In this document: positions 46,620 to 54,101 of the stretch, one piece after another | How the letters are laid out: the number at the start of each line of letters is the position of its first letter | How positions within the stretch are numbered: position 1 is the stretch's first letter | Position numbers and translations under genes: made by a program | DNA from: Halomonas stenophila | GTDB lineage: Bacteria > Pseudomonadota > Gammaproteobacteria > Pseudomonadales > Halomonadaceae | Assembly (NCBI RefSeq): GCF_014192275.1 | Contig: NZ_JACHXR010000015.1 | Span: 1-64,000, forward strand | Direction of reading: 5' to 3' | Length of the DNA: 64,000 bases | Notes under the pieces: model-generated | The model's input: the letters and a program-made list of their open reading frames with translations, nothing else | What the model was told of the DNA's origin: nothing | The model's database searches: none

Positions 46620-46638
46620 TTTATGGAACGATCGATAC
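46620..46638. promoter_or_regulatory. operator copy 2, upstream of the AhpD-like gene
   Basis: Exact 19-base copy of the site at 45988, ending 31 bases before the AhpD-like start. Confidence 0.72.
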
Positions 46639-46669
46639 AAAAAGGCGCATCCACAGAGGAGGCAAGACC

Positions 46670-47239
46670 ATGACTGCCGACTATCGCATCGAATTGGCGC
46701 CCCAGACCCTCGATAACGCCGACGACAAGGCCCGGCCCTTGCTCGAGCAGGCCAAGGAGAAGCTGGGCTTCGTGCCCAACATGTATGCCGGCATGGCCAA
46801 GGTGCCGGGGGTGCTCGACACCTACCTGCATGGCTATCAGCTGTTCCGCGAGAACTCCGGCTTCTCGCCGGCCGAGCAGGAGGTGGTCTTGTTGACCATC
46901 AGCCGGCTCAACGGCTGCGAGTACTGCATGTCCGCCCACAGCATGCTCGCCGACAAGGTCTCCCAGGTCCCTGAGGCCGCCATCCAGGCCCTGCGCGAGG
47001 ACCGCGAGATCCCCGACGCCCGCCTGTCGGCGCTGAGCCGCTTCACCCGGGTGATGTTCGAGACCCGCGGCAATCCCTCGAAGGCAGAGGCCAGCGCCTT
47101 CCTGGACGCCGGCTTCGAGGAGCGGCACATGCTACAGGTGGTGCTGGCCCTGGCGGTGAAGACGCTCAGCAACTACTCCAACCACCTGAACCATCCCGAG
47201 CTGGACGAGGCCTTCGGCGACTACGCCTGGAAGGGCTGA
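46670..47239 (+). CDS. carboxymuconolactone decarboxylase/AhpD-like peroxidase-related protein
   Basis: 189 residues. The redox site is NGCEYCMSAHSMLA (CxxC and following His). LGFVPNMYAGMAKVPGVLDTYLHGYQLF (ends shown) is the typical N-terminus. Such proteins act as thiol peroxidase or alkylhydroperoxide partners. GAGGAGG-like sequence precedes the ATG. Controlled by the TetR protein upstream. Confidence 0.9.
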   Translation: MTADYRIELAPQTLDNADDKARPLLEQAKEKLGFVPNMYAGMAKVPGVLDTYLHGYQLFRENSGFSPAEQEVVLLTISRLNGCEYCMSAHSMLADKVSQVPEAAIQALREDREIPDARLSALSRFTRVMFETRGNPSKAEASAFLDAGFEERHMLQVVLALAVKTLSNYSNHLNHPELDEAFGDYAWKG

Positions 47240-47293
47240 GGCCTGCCGGGATCTGCGGCCGCACCTCGCCGGCCGCCACCTTCTGATGGCCCG

Positions 47294-47319
47294 CGCCCCG
47301 CCTTCGTGCGGGGCGTCTT
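47294..47319. terminator. hairpin between AhpD-like gene and yjbQ
   Basis: CGCCCCGC (47294-47301) and GCGGGGCG (47308-47315) around CTTCGT, followed by TCTT. Moderate intrinsic terminator on the plus strand. Confidence 0.6.
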
Positions 47320-47335
47320 GACGTGATGTCCCTGC

Positions 47336-47752
47336 TCAGCGCCCGTTGAGGGTGGCGAGGATCCGTCGGCCGCCGCCCTGGTCGCGATGTTCGCCGAGCC
47401 AGAGGCCCTGCCAGGTGCCGAGCGCCAGCCGGCCGCCGCGCACCGCCAGGGTCAACTGGGTGCCGAGTAGGCGCTCTCATATAACCCGTACGTCCGGCCC
47501 CTCTAACGTATGCCGGAAGTAGGGCAGGTCGCCGGGTACCAGGTCGCGCAGGAAGGCGTCCATGTCGTGGCGCACGTCGGGGTCGGCGTTCTCGTTGAGG
47601 GTCAGCGAGGCCGAGGTATGCAGCAGCTGCAGGTGCAGTAGGCCGACCTCCAGGTCGGCGAGCGCCGGCAGGGCGGCGGTGATCTCGTCGGTGATCAGGT
47701 GAAAGCCCCGGGCGCGGGGGGCGAGGCGGATCTCCTGTTGATGCCAGCTCAT
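47336..47752 (-). pseudogene. yjbQ: yjbQ (UPF0047) interrupted by an in-frame stop
   Basis: 139 codons in one frame match the YjbQ family from MSWHQQEIRLAPRARGFHLI to [20 protein letters not shown] and beyond, but TGA occupies codon 92 (47477-47479). Around it the conserved DDMPSHIKS-type segment is replaced by VRVI-stop-ER and is about two codons short, so small indels or substitutions hit this spot. The two halves flanking it are well kept, so the damage is recent or an assembly error. Functional YjbQ is a thiamine-phosphate synthase-like protein. Confidence 0.72.
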
Positions 47753-47850
47753 CGGTGGGTCTCCCTTGGTCGTCGGTTGCGGCCAGCATAAAGGGAGTAT
47801 GAGCCCCTCGACACCCTGCCCGGGTGCCGAGGGACGGCGTGTCTGACCGA

Positions 47851-47878
47851 GACGGGCGCGGTGACAACCGCGCCCGTC
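47851..47878 (-). terminator. hairpin terminating the homogentisate operon
   Basis: GACGGGCGCGGT (47851-47862), GACA loop, ACCGCGCCCGTC (47867-47878), a perfect 12-bp stem 21 bases after maiA. Followed on the minus strand by TCGGTC; no long T-run. Confidence 0.65.
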
Positions 47879-47899
47879 ACGTCGTCTGGAGGTGGCGGT

Positions 47900-48544
47900 T
47901 CAGGTGGTGTCCGGCTGCGCCTCCGGGGCGGCCTGCTGGAAGGCCGGCAGCGCCCGGCAGCTGGCGACGATCCGCCTGATCGTCGGGTAGGCCGAGAGGT
48001 CGCAGTCGAAGCGCTCGGCATTGAAGACCTGGGGCACCAGGCAGATGTCCGCCAGGCTCGGCGTGTCGCCGTGGCAGAACTCGCCCGTGCCGGCCTCCCG
48101 GGTCAGCCTGGCCTCCAGGGCGGCGAAGCCTTCATGGATCCAGTGGTGGTACCAGGCCCGCTTGGCCGTATCGTCGACCTCGAGCTCGTGGACCAGGTAC
48201 TTGAGCACGCGCAGGTTGTTGAGGGGATGGATCTCGCTGGCCACCAACTGGGCCAGGGCGCGCACCCGGGCCCGCCCGGCGGCGTCCGCCGGCAGCAGGG
48301 CGGGGTCGGGATGGCGCTCCTCCAGGTACTCGCAGATCGCCAGCGACTGGGTCAGGCGCTGGCCATCGTCGGTCTCGAGCACCGGGACCAGGCCCTGAGG
48401 GTTGCGGTCCAGGAAGTCGTCGCCGCGCTGCTCGCCCTTGACCAGGTTGACCGGGGCCTGGTCATAGGCCAGGCCCTTGAGGTTCAGCGCGATGCGCACC
48501 CGGTAGGCGGCCGACGAGCGGAAGTAGCCATACAGCGTCGTCAT
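47900..48544 (-). CDS. maiA: maleylacetoacetate isomerase (zeta-class glutathione S-transferase)
   Basis: 214 residues. The N-terminal glutathione-binding domain starts LYGYFRSSAAYRVRIALNLKG, with the SSAAYR active-site motif of zeta GSTs, and GLVPVLE, QSLAICEYLEE follow. Converts maleylacetoacetate to fumarylacetoacetate. Third gene of hmgA-fah-maiA; GGAGGC lies before the ATG at 48544. Confidence 0.94.
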   Translation of the reverse strand: MTTLYGYFRSSAAYRVRIALNLKGLAYDQAPVNLVKGEQRGDDFLDRNPQGLVPVLETDDGQRLTQSLAICEYLEERHPDPALLPADAAGRARVRALAQLVASEIHPLNNLRVLKYLVHELEVDDTAKRAWYHHWIHEGFAALEARLTREAGTGEFCHGDTPSLADICLVPQVFNAERFDCDLSAYPTIRRIVASCRALPAFQQAAPEAQPDTT

Positions 48545-48563
48545 GGTTGCCTCCTCGGGGCCG

Positions 48564-49583
48564 TCACTGGGGATCGTACTGCACGACCTGCTGGTCGATG
48601 GCGCCGAAGAGGCTCTGGCCCTGGCGGTCGAACATCTCGATGCGCACGCGATCGCCGAAGCGCATGAAGGGCGTCTTCGCCTCGCCGTGGAGGATGGTTT
48701 CCACCATGCGCACCTCGGCCAGGCAGCTGTAGCCCACCCCGCCGTCGGCGACCGGCTTGCCGGGGCCGCCATCGGCGTCGGGGTTGGAGACCGTGCCGGA
48801 GCCGATGATGGCGCCGGCGCCCAGGCAGCGGGTCCTGGCCGCATGGGCCACCAGCTGCGGGAAGCTGAAGATCATGTCGGGGCCCGCCTCCGGCTCGCCG
48901 AACTTCTCGCCATTGAGGTGCACGGTGAGCGGCAGGTGGACCTTGCCGTCCTGCCAGGCGTCGCCCAGCTCGTCCGGCGTCACGCAGATCGGCGAGAAGG
49001 CGGAGGCCGGCTTGGCCTGGAAGAAGCCGAAGCCCTTGGCCAGCTCGCCCGGGATCAGGCCGCGCAGGCTGACGTCGTTGACCAGCATGACCAGCTTGAT
49101 GTGCTCGGCGGCCTGCTCGGGGGTGACGGCCATGGGCACGTCGTCGGTGATCACCGCGATCTCGCCCTCGAAGTCGATGCCATGCGTCTCGCTGATCGCC
49201 TCGATGTCCTCGGTGGGCGCCAGGAACTTGTCGCCGCCGCCCTGGTACATCAGCGGATCGGTCCAGAAGGTCTCCGGCATCTCGGCATTGCGCGCCCGGC
49301 GCACCAGCTGCACATGGTTGAGGTAGGCCGAGCCATCGGCCCAGTGGTAGGTGCGCGGCAGCGGCGAGTGCAGGCTCGCCATGTCGAGATCGAAGGCGCC
49401 CTCGACATGGTCCTCGTTGAGCCGGGTGTAGAGGGCCTCCAGCTGTGGGCTGAGCTCGTCCCAGTTCTCGATGGCCTGCTGCAGGGTGAGGGCAATCTCG
49501 GTGGCGCGAACGGCGCGGCCGAGGTCGCGGGAGACCACGATCAGTTCGCCGTCACGACCGGTCTTGAGGGTAGCGAGTTTCAT
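48564..49583 (-). CDS. fah: fumarylacetoacetase
   Basis: 339 residues of the FAH superfamily: FEGEIAVITDDVP and DMIFSFPQLVAHAART, with metal ligands Glu in DFEGE and the GSGTVSNPDADGG substrate loop. Hydrolyses fumarylacetoacetate to fumarate and acetoacetate. Sits between maiA and hmgA. Shorter than the eukaryotic FAH but of the bacterial FahA length. Confidence 0.93.
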   Translation of the reverse strand: MKLATLKTGRDGELIVVSRDLGRAVRATEIALTLQQAIENWDELSPQLEALYTRLNEDHVEGAFDLDMASLHSPLPRTYHWADGSAYLNHVQLVRRARNAEMPETFWTDPLMYQGGGDKFLAPTEDIEAISETHGIDFEGEIAVITDDVPMAVTPEQAAEHIKLVMLVNDVSLRGLIPGELAKGFGFFQAKPASAFSPICVTPDELGDAWQDGKVHLPLTVHLNGEKFGEPEAGPDMIFSFPQLVAHAARTRCLGAGAIIGSGTVSNPDADGGPGKPVADGGVGYSCLAEVRMVETILHGEAKTPFMRFGDRVRIEMFDRQGQSLFGAIDQQVVQYDPQ

Positions 49584-49644
49584 CGTCTCTTGATCCTTTC
49601 GTCAGGGGGCGAGGCCGTGGCGGCCCCGTCCGGAAGTCAGCGTT

Positions 49645-50955
49645 TCAGGGCTGGGTCGGGTCGAAGTGCGAGCGCAGCGTCGACCACACATCGACGTAGT
49701 CGCGCTGGCGGAAGTCGGCGTCCAGCGCGGTGCCGGTCGGGTGATAGACATAGCGGCTCTCGAACATGAAGGCCAGGGTGTTGCCGAGATATTGCGGTGT
49801 CAGCTCCGCCGCGGCGGCCTTGTCGAAGGTCTCGGCATCCGGCCCATGGGGCGACATGCAGTTGTGCAGGCTGGCGCCCCCCGGCACGAAGCCCTCGGCC
49901 TTGGCATCGTAGGCGCCGTGGACCAGGCCCATGAACTCGCTCATCAGGTTGCGGTGGAACCAGGGCGGACGGAAGGTGTTCTCGGCCACCATCCAGCGCG
50001 GCGGGAAGATCACGAAGTCCAGGTTGGCCATGCCCGGGGTATCCGAGGCCGAGGTGAGCACCGTGAAGATCGACGGGTCCGGGTGGTCGAAGCTCACGGT
50101 GTTGATGGTGTTGAAGTTGGCAAGGTCGTACTTGTAGGGCGCGTAGTTGCCGTGCCAGGCCACCACGTCCAGCGGCGAGTGATCCAGGCGCGTCCGCCAG
50201 AAGCGGCCGGAGAACTTGGCCACCAGGGTGATGTCGCCCTGGCGGTCCTCGTAGGCTGCGACCGGGCTCAGGAAGTCCCGGGGGTTGGCCAGGCCGTTGG
50301 CGCCGATGGGACCCAGGCCCGGCAGTTCCAGGGGGCTGCCGTAGTTCTCGCAGACATAGCCCCGGGCCGCATCCACCCCGTCGCCGCGCCGCACCTGGAA
50401 CTTGATGCCCCGCGGGATGACCGCGATCTCGCCATTGGCCACCTCCAGCTCGCCCAGCTCGGTGCGCAGCCGCAGGGTGCCCAGCTGGGGCACGATCAGC
50501 AGCTCCCCGTCCGCGTCGTAGAAGAAGCGCTCGGTCATGTCGGCGTTGAAGGCATAGACATGCACCCCGCAGCCCGACTGGGCGCCGGCGTCGCCGTTGA
50601 CGGCGATGGTCAGCAGGCCGTCGACGAAGTCGGTGGGGGCCTCGGGCAGGGGGGCCGGGTCCCAGCGCATCTGGTTGGGGTCGGCGGCCGGCTCGGCCAG
50701 CGGCGCGGTGGCCACGCGCCGGTTGTCCAGCGGCTGATAGGCCCCCTGCACCACCGAGGGGCGGATGCGGTACAGCCAGCTGCGCAGGTTCTGCGGTCGC
50801 GGCGAGGTGAAAGCCGAGCCGGTCAGCTGTTCCGCATAGAGGCCATAGGCGCAGCGTTGGGGGGAGTTCTGACCCTTGGGCAAGGCATCGGGCAACGCCT
50901 CGGTGGCGAAGTGATTGCGAAAACCGCTTTGATACTCAAGGGTATCGGTGACCAT
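49645..50955 (-). CDS. hmgA: homogentisate 1,2-dioxygenase
   Basis: 436 residues, full length. [26 protein letters not shown] at the N-terminus (ends: [10 protein letters not shown] and GQNSPQ); Fe ligands lie in [15 protein letters not shown], with Glu, and in [10 protein letters not shown]. Ring-opens homogentisate, the central intermediate of phenylalanine and tyrosine breakdown. First gene of the operon (AGAGGAG upstream). The 427-base gap to the divergent MarR gene holds the promoters and an operator candidate. Confidence 0.97.
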   Translation of the reverse strand: MVTDTLEYQSGFRNHFATEALPDALPKGQNSPQRCAYGLYAEQLTGSAFTSPRPQNLRSWLYRIRPSVVQGAYQPLDNRRVATAPLAEPAADPNQMRWDPAPLPEAPTDFVDGLLTIAVNGDAGAQSGCGVHVYAFNADMTERFFYDADGELLIVPQLGTLRLRTELGELEVANGEIAVIPRGIKFQVRRGDGVDAARGYVCENYGSPLELPGLGPIGANGLANPRDFLSPVAAYEDRQGDITLVAKFSGRFWRTRLDHSPLDVVAWHGNYAPYKYDLANFNTINTVSFDHPDPSIFTVLTSASDTPGMANLDFVIFPPRWMVAENTFRPPWFHRNLMSEFMGLVHGAYDAKAEGFVPGGASLHNCMSPHGPDAETFDKAAAAELTPQYLGNTLAFMFESRYVYHPTGTALDADFRQRDYVDVWSTLRSHFDPTQP

Positions 50956-51133
50956 CTCGGACTCCTCTGGAAATCGGCGCTGTTCCTGTTGGCCTGTCGG
51001 GCCTGGCGATTCGGCGGCCTCGGCCTCGGCCGGGACGCCGAATGCCGGGTCAGGCGGTCGACGGCGGTGCCCCTGACCGTGGGCATCTGGGCCCTGGGCC
51101 TTCCCGGTCGGCGTGGCCCACTGGCGGCAATAT

Positions 51134-51149
51134 AGTTTCTTGTGAAACC
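51134..51149. promoter_or_regulatory. candidate MarR operator in the hmgA-marR gap
   Basis: GTTTC (51135-51139), TTGT, GAAAC (51144-51148) within AGTTTCTTGTGAAACC, an inverted repeat in the AT-richer middle of the intergenic region. Size and spacing fit a MarR dimer. Another AT patch at 51215-51255 could hold the marR promoter. Confidence 0.5.
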
Positions 51150-51382
51150 ATTTGTCCAGAGGGGCGGCGTGCTTCCTGCCGGGAAATACGGCAGGCGGGT
51201 ATGGTAGAGTAGGAAAAACAACTGGTTATCCAGGGTATAGACCTAAGTCTGATGCATGATTGTCCGCTTTTTGGTTGAAGATGAGACTGGTTGGGGTGGA
51301 TCGGCGGGGCCAGGGGCTGGCGGGTGTCGGCCCTGCCCGCTGTCGTACTCTTCCCGGCGACACGACTTTACGAGGAGGGCCC

Positions 51383-51910
51383 ATGGAGGTAGACGAGCGA
51401 TCAAGCGGTGAGCATGGGGCCTCCGCGGGCGAGGAGGGGGATGCCGGATCCGGCTCCCTGCCCCGTGCGGAGCTGGATCTGTCCCAGTTCCTGCCCTATC
51501 GGCTCAACCGGCTGGCCGATCGCATCAGCGACGAGCTGGAGCGCATGTACGCCGAGCGCTACGACATCAATGTCGCCCAGTGGCGGGTGCTGGCCTGGCT
51601 CAGCCATTGCGACGAGCTGACCGCGAAGAAGATCTGCGGCTACACGAACATGGACAAGGCACGCGTCTCCCGCGCCGTCCAGGCGCTGGAGGATCGCGGC
51701 CTGATCCATCGGGAGCCGTCGGTCCACGACCAGCGCGTCCATGACCTGCACCTGACCCCGGCGGGCGAGGAGCTGCTCGCGAGCCTGGTCCCCGATGCGC
51801 AGGCCTGGGAGGCCGAACTGGTGGCCACCCTGAGCGTTGGCGAGTATCGCGACCTGTTCAATGCCATGGGCAAGCTGGAGCGGCAGCTGGAGCGGATCGG
51901 CCGGCGTTAG
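51383..51910 (+). CDS. MarR-family regulator of the homogentisate operon
   Basis: 175 residues from ATG 51383 (CGAGGAGG upstream). A disordered acidic 30-residue N-terminus precedes the winged helix: VAQWRVLAWLSHCDELTAKKICGYTNMDKARVSRAVQALEDRGLI (ends: VAQWRVLAWL and VQALEDRGLI), with wing DQRVHDLHLTPAG. Divergent from hmgA, so probably its regulator. Pathway intermediates or homogentisate would be the expected ligand. Confidence 0.88.
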   Translation: MEVDERSSGEHGASAGEEGDAGSGSLPRAELDLSQFLPYRLNRLADRISDELERMYAERYDINVAQWRVLAWLSHCDELTAKKICGYTNMDKARVSRAVQALEDRGLIHREPSVHDQRVHDLHLTPAGEELLASLVPDAQAWEAELVATLSVGEYRDLFNAMGKLERQLERIGRR

Positions 51911-51943
51911 CCCTTCGCCTCGCCGTACCCCGTCCCCCTCTCC

Positions 51944-51967
51944 GACACCCGGCCTGCGCCGGGTGTC
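51944..51967. terminator. bidirectional hairpin terminator
   Basis: GACACCCGGC (51944-51953), CTGC, GCCGGGTGTC (51958-51967), perfect 10-bp stem between convergent marR and the PLP dehydratase gene. Confidence 0.65.
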
Positions 51968-52017
51968 CTCGCTGTGGCGCTGCGTGATGCTTGGCGGCAG
52001 TGCCCGCGATCTCACTA

Positions 52018-52968
52018 TCAGGTGAAGTCGCGCAGCTCGTCGGGGCCGAGGTTGGCGCCGGTGATCACCACCACCAGATCGCCGTCCGGCGGCAGGTCGG
52101 GCCCGTGCCTGGCCAGCAGGGCGGCGACCCCCACGGCGGCGCCGGGCTCGACCACCAACTTGGCGCCGTAGAGCAGGTGGTGCATGGCGCGCGCGAGGTC
52201 GGCCTCGCCGACCTGGGCCAGGGCGGCCACATGGGCCCGGCACAGCGGGTAGGTGTGCTCGCCGACGATGGCCGCGGCGAGGCTCTTGGCGGCGGTCTCG
52301 ACCCGGTCGAGCCGGGTCGGGCCGCCCTCGGCCCAGGCATGGGCCATGCTGGCCGCGCCGATGGGCTCCACGCCGATGAGGCGCAGCGACGGCCGCAGGG
52401 CCGCGGTGGCCACCCCGATCCCCGAGATCAGCCCGCCGCCGCCGATGGGGCAGAGCACGGCACTGGCCTCGGGGGCCTGGTCGAGCAGCTCCAGGCCGAC
52501 GCTGCCCTGGCCGGCGATGATGCGCTCGTCGTCGTAGGGGTGCACCAGGGTCAGGCCGCGCTCGTCCACCAGCCGGTGCATGAGCGCCCAGGCGGCGTTG
52601 ATGTCGCCGTGGAGGATCACCTCGGCGCCCAGCTCGCGGCTGCCGGCGACCTTGAAGGCGCTGGCGTCCTCGGGCATGACGATGGTCACCGGCACCCCGG
52701 CCTGGCGGGCAGCCCAGGCCAGCCCCAGGGCATGGTTGCCGGCCGAGACCGCCCCCAGGCCGCCGGCCAGCTCGTCGGGGCTCGCGGTGCGCAGCCAGTT
52801 CAGCGCCCCGCGAGCCTTGAAGGAGCCGGTGCGCTGCAGCGACTCGGCCTTGAGCCAGACCCGCCGGCCGAGGCGCTCGGAGAGGCCATGGTCCGGCACC
52901 AGGGGCGTGACGGGCAGGGTGTCGCCCAGGCGCGCCCGGGCCTCGCGAAGGGTGGCGATATCGAGCAT
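52018..52968 (-). CDS. PLP-dependent threonine/serine dehydratase family protein
   Basis: 316 residues, fold type II. The PLP Lys is in TGSFKARGALNWL, the phosphate loop is CPIGGGGLISG, and SAGNHALGLAWAA is the asparagine loop. There is no C-terminal ACT domain. Could deaminate threonine, serine or 3-hydroxyaspartate, or belong to hydroxyectoine catabolism (EutB-like), which a halophile might use; the rest of that pathway is not here. Follows the binding-protein gene by 17 bases. Confidence 0.82.
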   Translation of the reverse strand: MLDIATLREARARLGDTLPVTPLVPDHGLSERLGRRVWLKAESLQRTGSFKARGALNWLRTASPDELAGGLGAVSAGNHALGLAWAARQAGVPVTIVMPEDASAFKVAGSRELGAEVILHGDINAAWALMHRLVDERGLTLVHPYDDERIIAGQGSVGLELLDQAPEASAVLCPIGGGGLISGIGVATAALRPSLRLIGVEPIGAASMAHAWAEGGPTRLDRVETAAKSLAAAIVGEHTYPLCRAHVAALAQVGEADLARAMHHLLYGAKLVVEPGAAVGVAALLARHGPDLPPDGDLVVVITGANLGPDELRDFT

Positions 52969-52985
52969 GGGGTCTCCTGTGAGGG

Positions 52986-54101
52986 TCAGTCGTCGGGCGG
53001 CGTCTCGTCGGCGTCGGGGAACAGGGCCGCGCGGAAGTAGTCGCCGATGCGCTCCCGGGTCCGGGCATACCAGGCCTCATCCTTGGTCACCGACCGCTCG
53101 GCGTTGAGCGGATGGGTGGGGATATGCAGGCGCATGTCGATGCCGCTGTCCGCGTGGGTGGTGATGCGCAGGGCGGCGCTGTGCCGCGAGGGCCCGTAGG
53201 GAATATAGCGGGTCAGCGCCGCCTGGCGCTCGGTGGCGGTAGCGAAGCGGATGAAGGCCCGGGCCGCCTCGGGATGCGGCGCCTGGCGCGGGATCGCCCA
53301 TACCTCGTGCTCCTGGACCTGGCCGTCCCAGAGGATGTCGATGGGCACGTCGCGGTTGACCATGGCATCGAAGAAGCGGCCGTTGTAGCCCGAGGCCATC
53401 ACCACCTCGCCCTCGGCCAGCAGCTCGGGTGGGGTGCTGCCGGCCGCCCACCAGCGCAGGTCCTCGAGGCCGGCCAGGCGCTCCAGGGCCAGCGACAGTC
53501 CGCGCCGGGTGCTGAGCAGCCGGTAGAGCTCCTCGCGGGGCACGTCGTAGGACAGCATGGCCCATTCCAGGTTGACCGAGGGGGTGCGCTGCAGGGCCCG
53601 CGGGCCGGGGAAGCGCCGCTGGTCGAAGAGATCGGCGATCCGCGTGGGCCGCCGGCCGGGGAAAGCGTCGCGGCGATAGGCCACCACGGTGGCGAACACC
53701 GAGTGGGTGATGCTGCAGGGGCCGAAGGCGCCGTCGATGAAGTCGCGCTCGGCCGGGGTGCCATCCGGTGCCGGCTCGGCCAGCGACGTCGACAGCGGAA
53801 CGAGCAGCCCCTCGCGGCAGGCCGCCATGGCCTCGCTGCGGGTCATGTCCATCACGTCCCAGGGCACCTCGCCCGTGGCCACGGCCCGGCGCAGGTCGGC
53901 GAGCCCGCCATCGTAGCGGGCCACGTTGACCGGGGTGCCGGTGGCCGCGGTGAAGGGCGCGAAGAGGGCGCGCTGCTGGGCGCGCTCGTAGGCGCCCCCC
54001 CAGCTCAGCACGGTGATGCCCTCGGCGGCGGCGGCGGCCGGCAAGGCCGCCCAGAGCCCCAGTGCCAGGGCGCACGCCCGGCAGAGGCCGCTAGCCCGCA
54101 C
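52986..54101 (-). CDS. periplasmic substrate-binding protein, PotD-like, without its permease
   Basis: 371 residues. Signal peptide ACALALGLWAALPAAAAA. The binding-protein type 1 fold opens ITVLSWGGAYERAQQRALFAPF and has MASGYNGRFFDAM, both typical of PotD/putrescine-type proteins. GTG start with GGGAGGAACACG upstream; it overlaps the ClC stop by 11 bases. No ABC permease or ATPase is adjacent, which is unusual. The ligand is unknown and could be a polyamine, amino acid or ectoine-type solute. Confidence 0.85.
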   Translation of the reverse strand: MRASGLCRACALALGLWAALPAAAAAEGITVLSWGGAYERAQQRALFAPFTAATGTPVNVARYDGGLADLRRAVATGEVPWDVMDMTRSEAMAACREGLLVPLSTSLAEPAPDGTPAERDFIDGAFGPCSITHSVFATVVAYRRDAFPGRRPTRIADLFDQRRFPGPRALQRTPSVNLEWAMLSYDVPREELYRLLSTRRGLSLALERLAGLEDLRWWAAGSTPPELLAEGEVVMASGYNGRFFDAMVNRDVPIDILWDGQVQEHEVWAIPRQAPHPEAARAFIRFATATERQAALTRYIPYGPSRHSAALRITTHADSGIDMRLHIPTHPLNAERSVTKDEAWYARTRERIGDYFRAALFPDADETPPDD

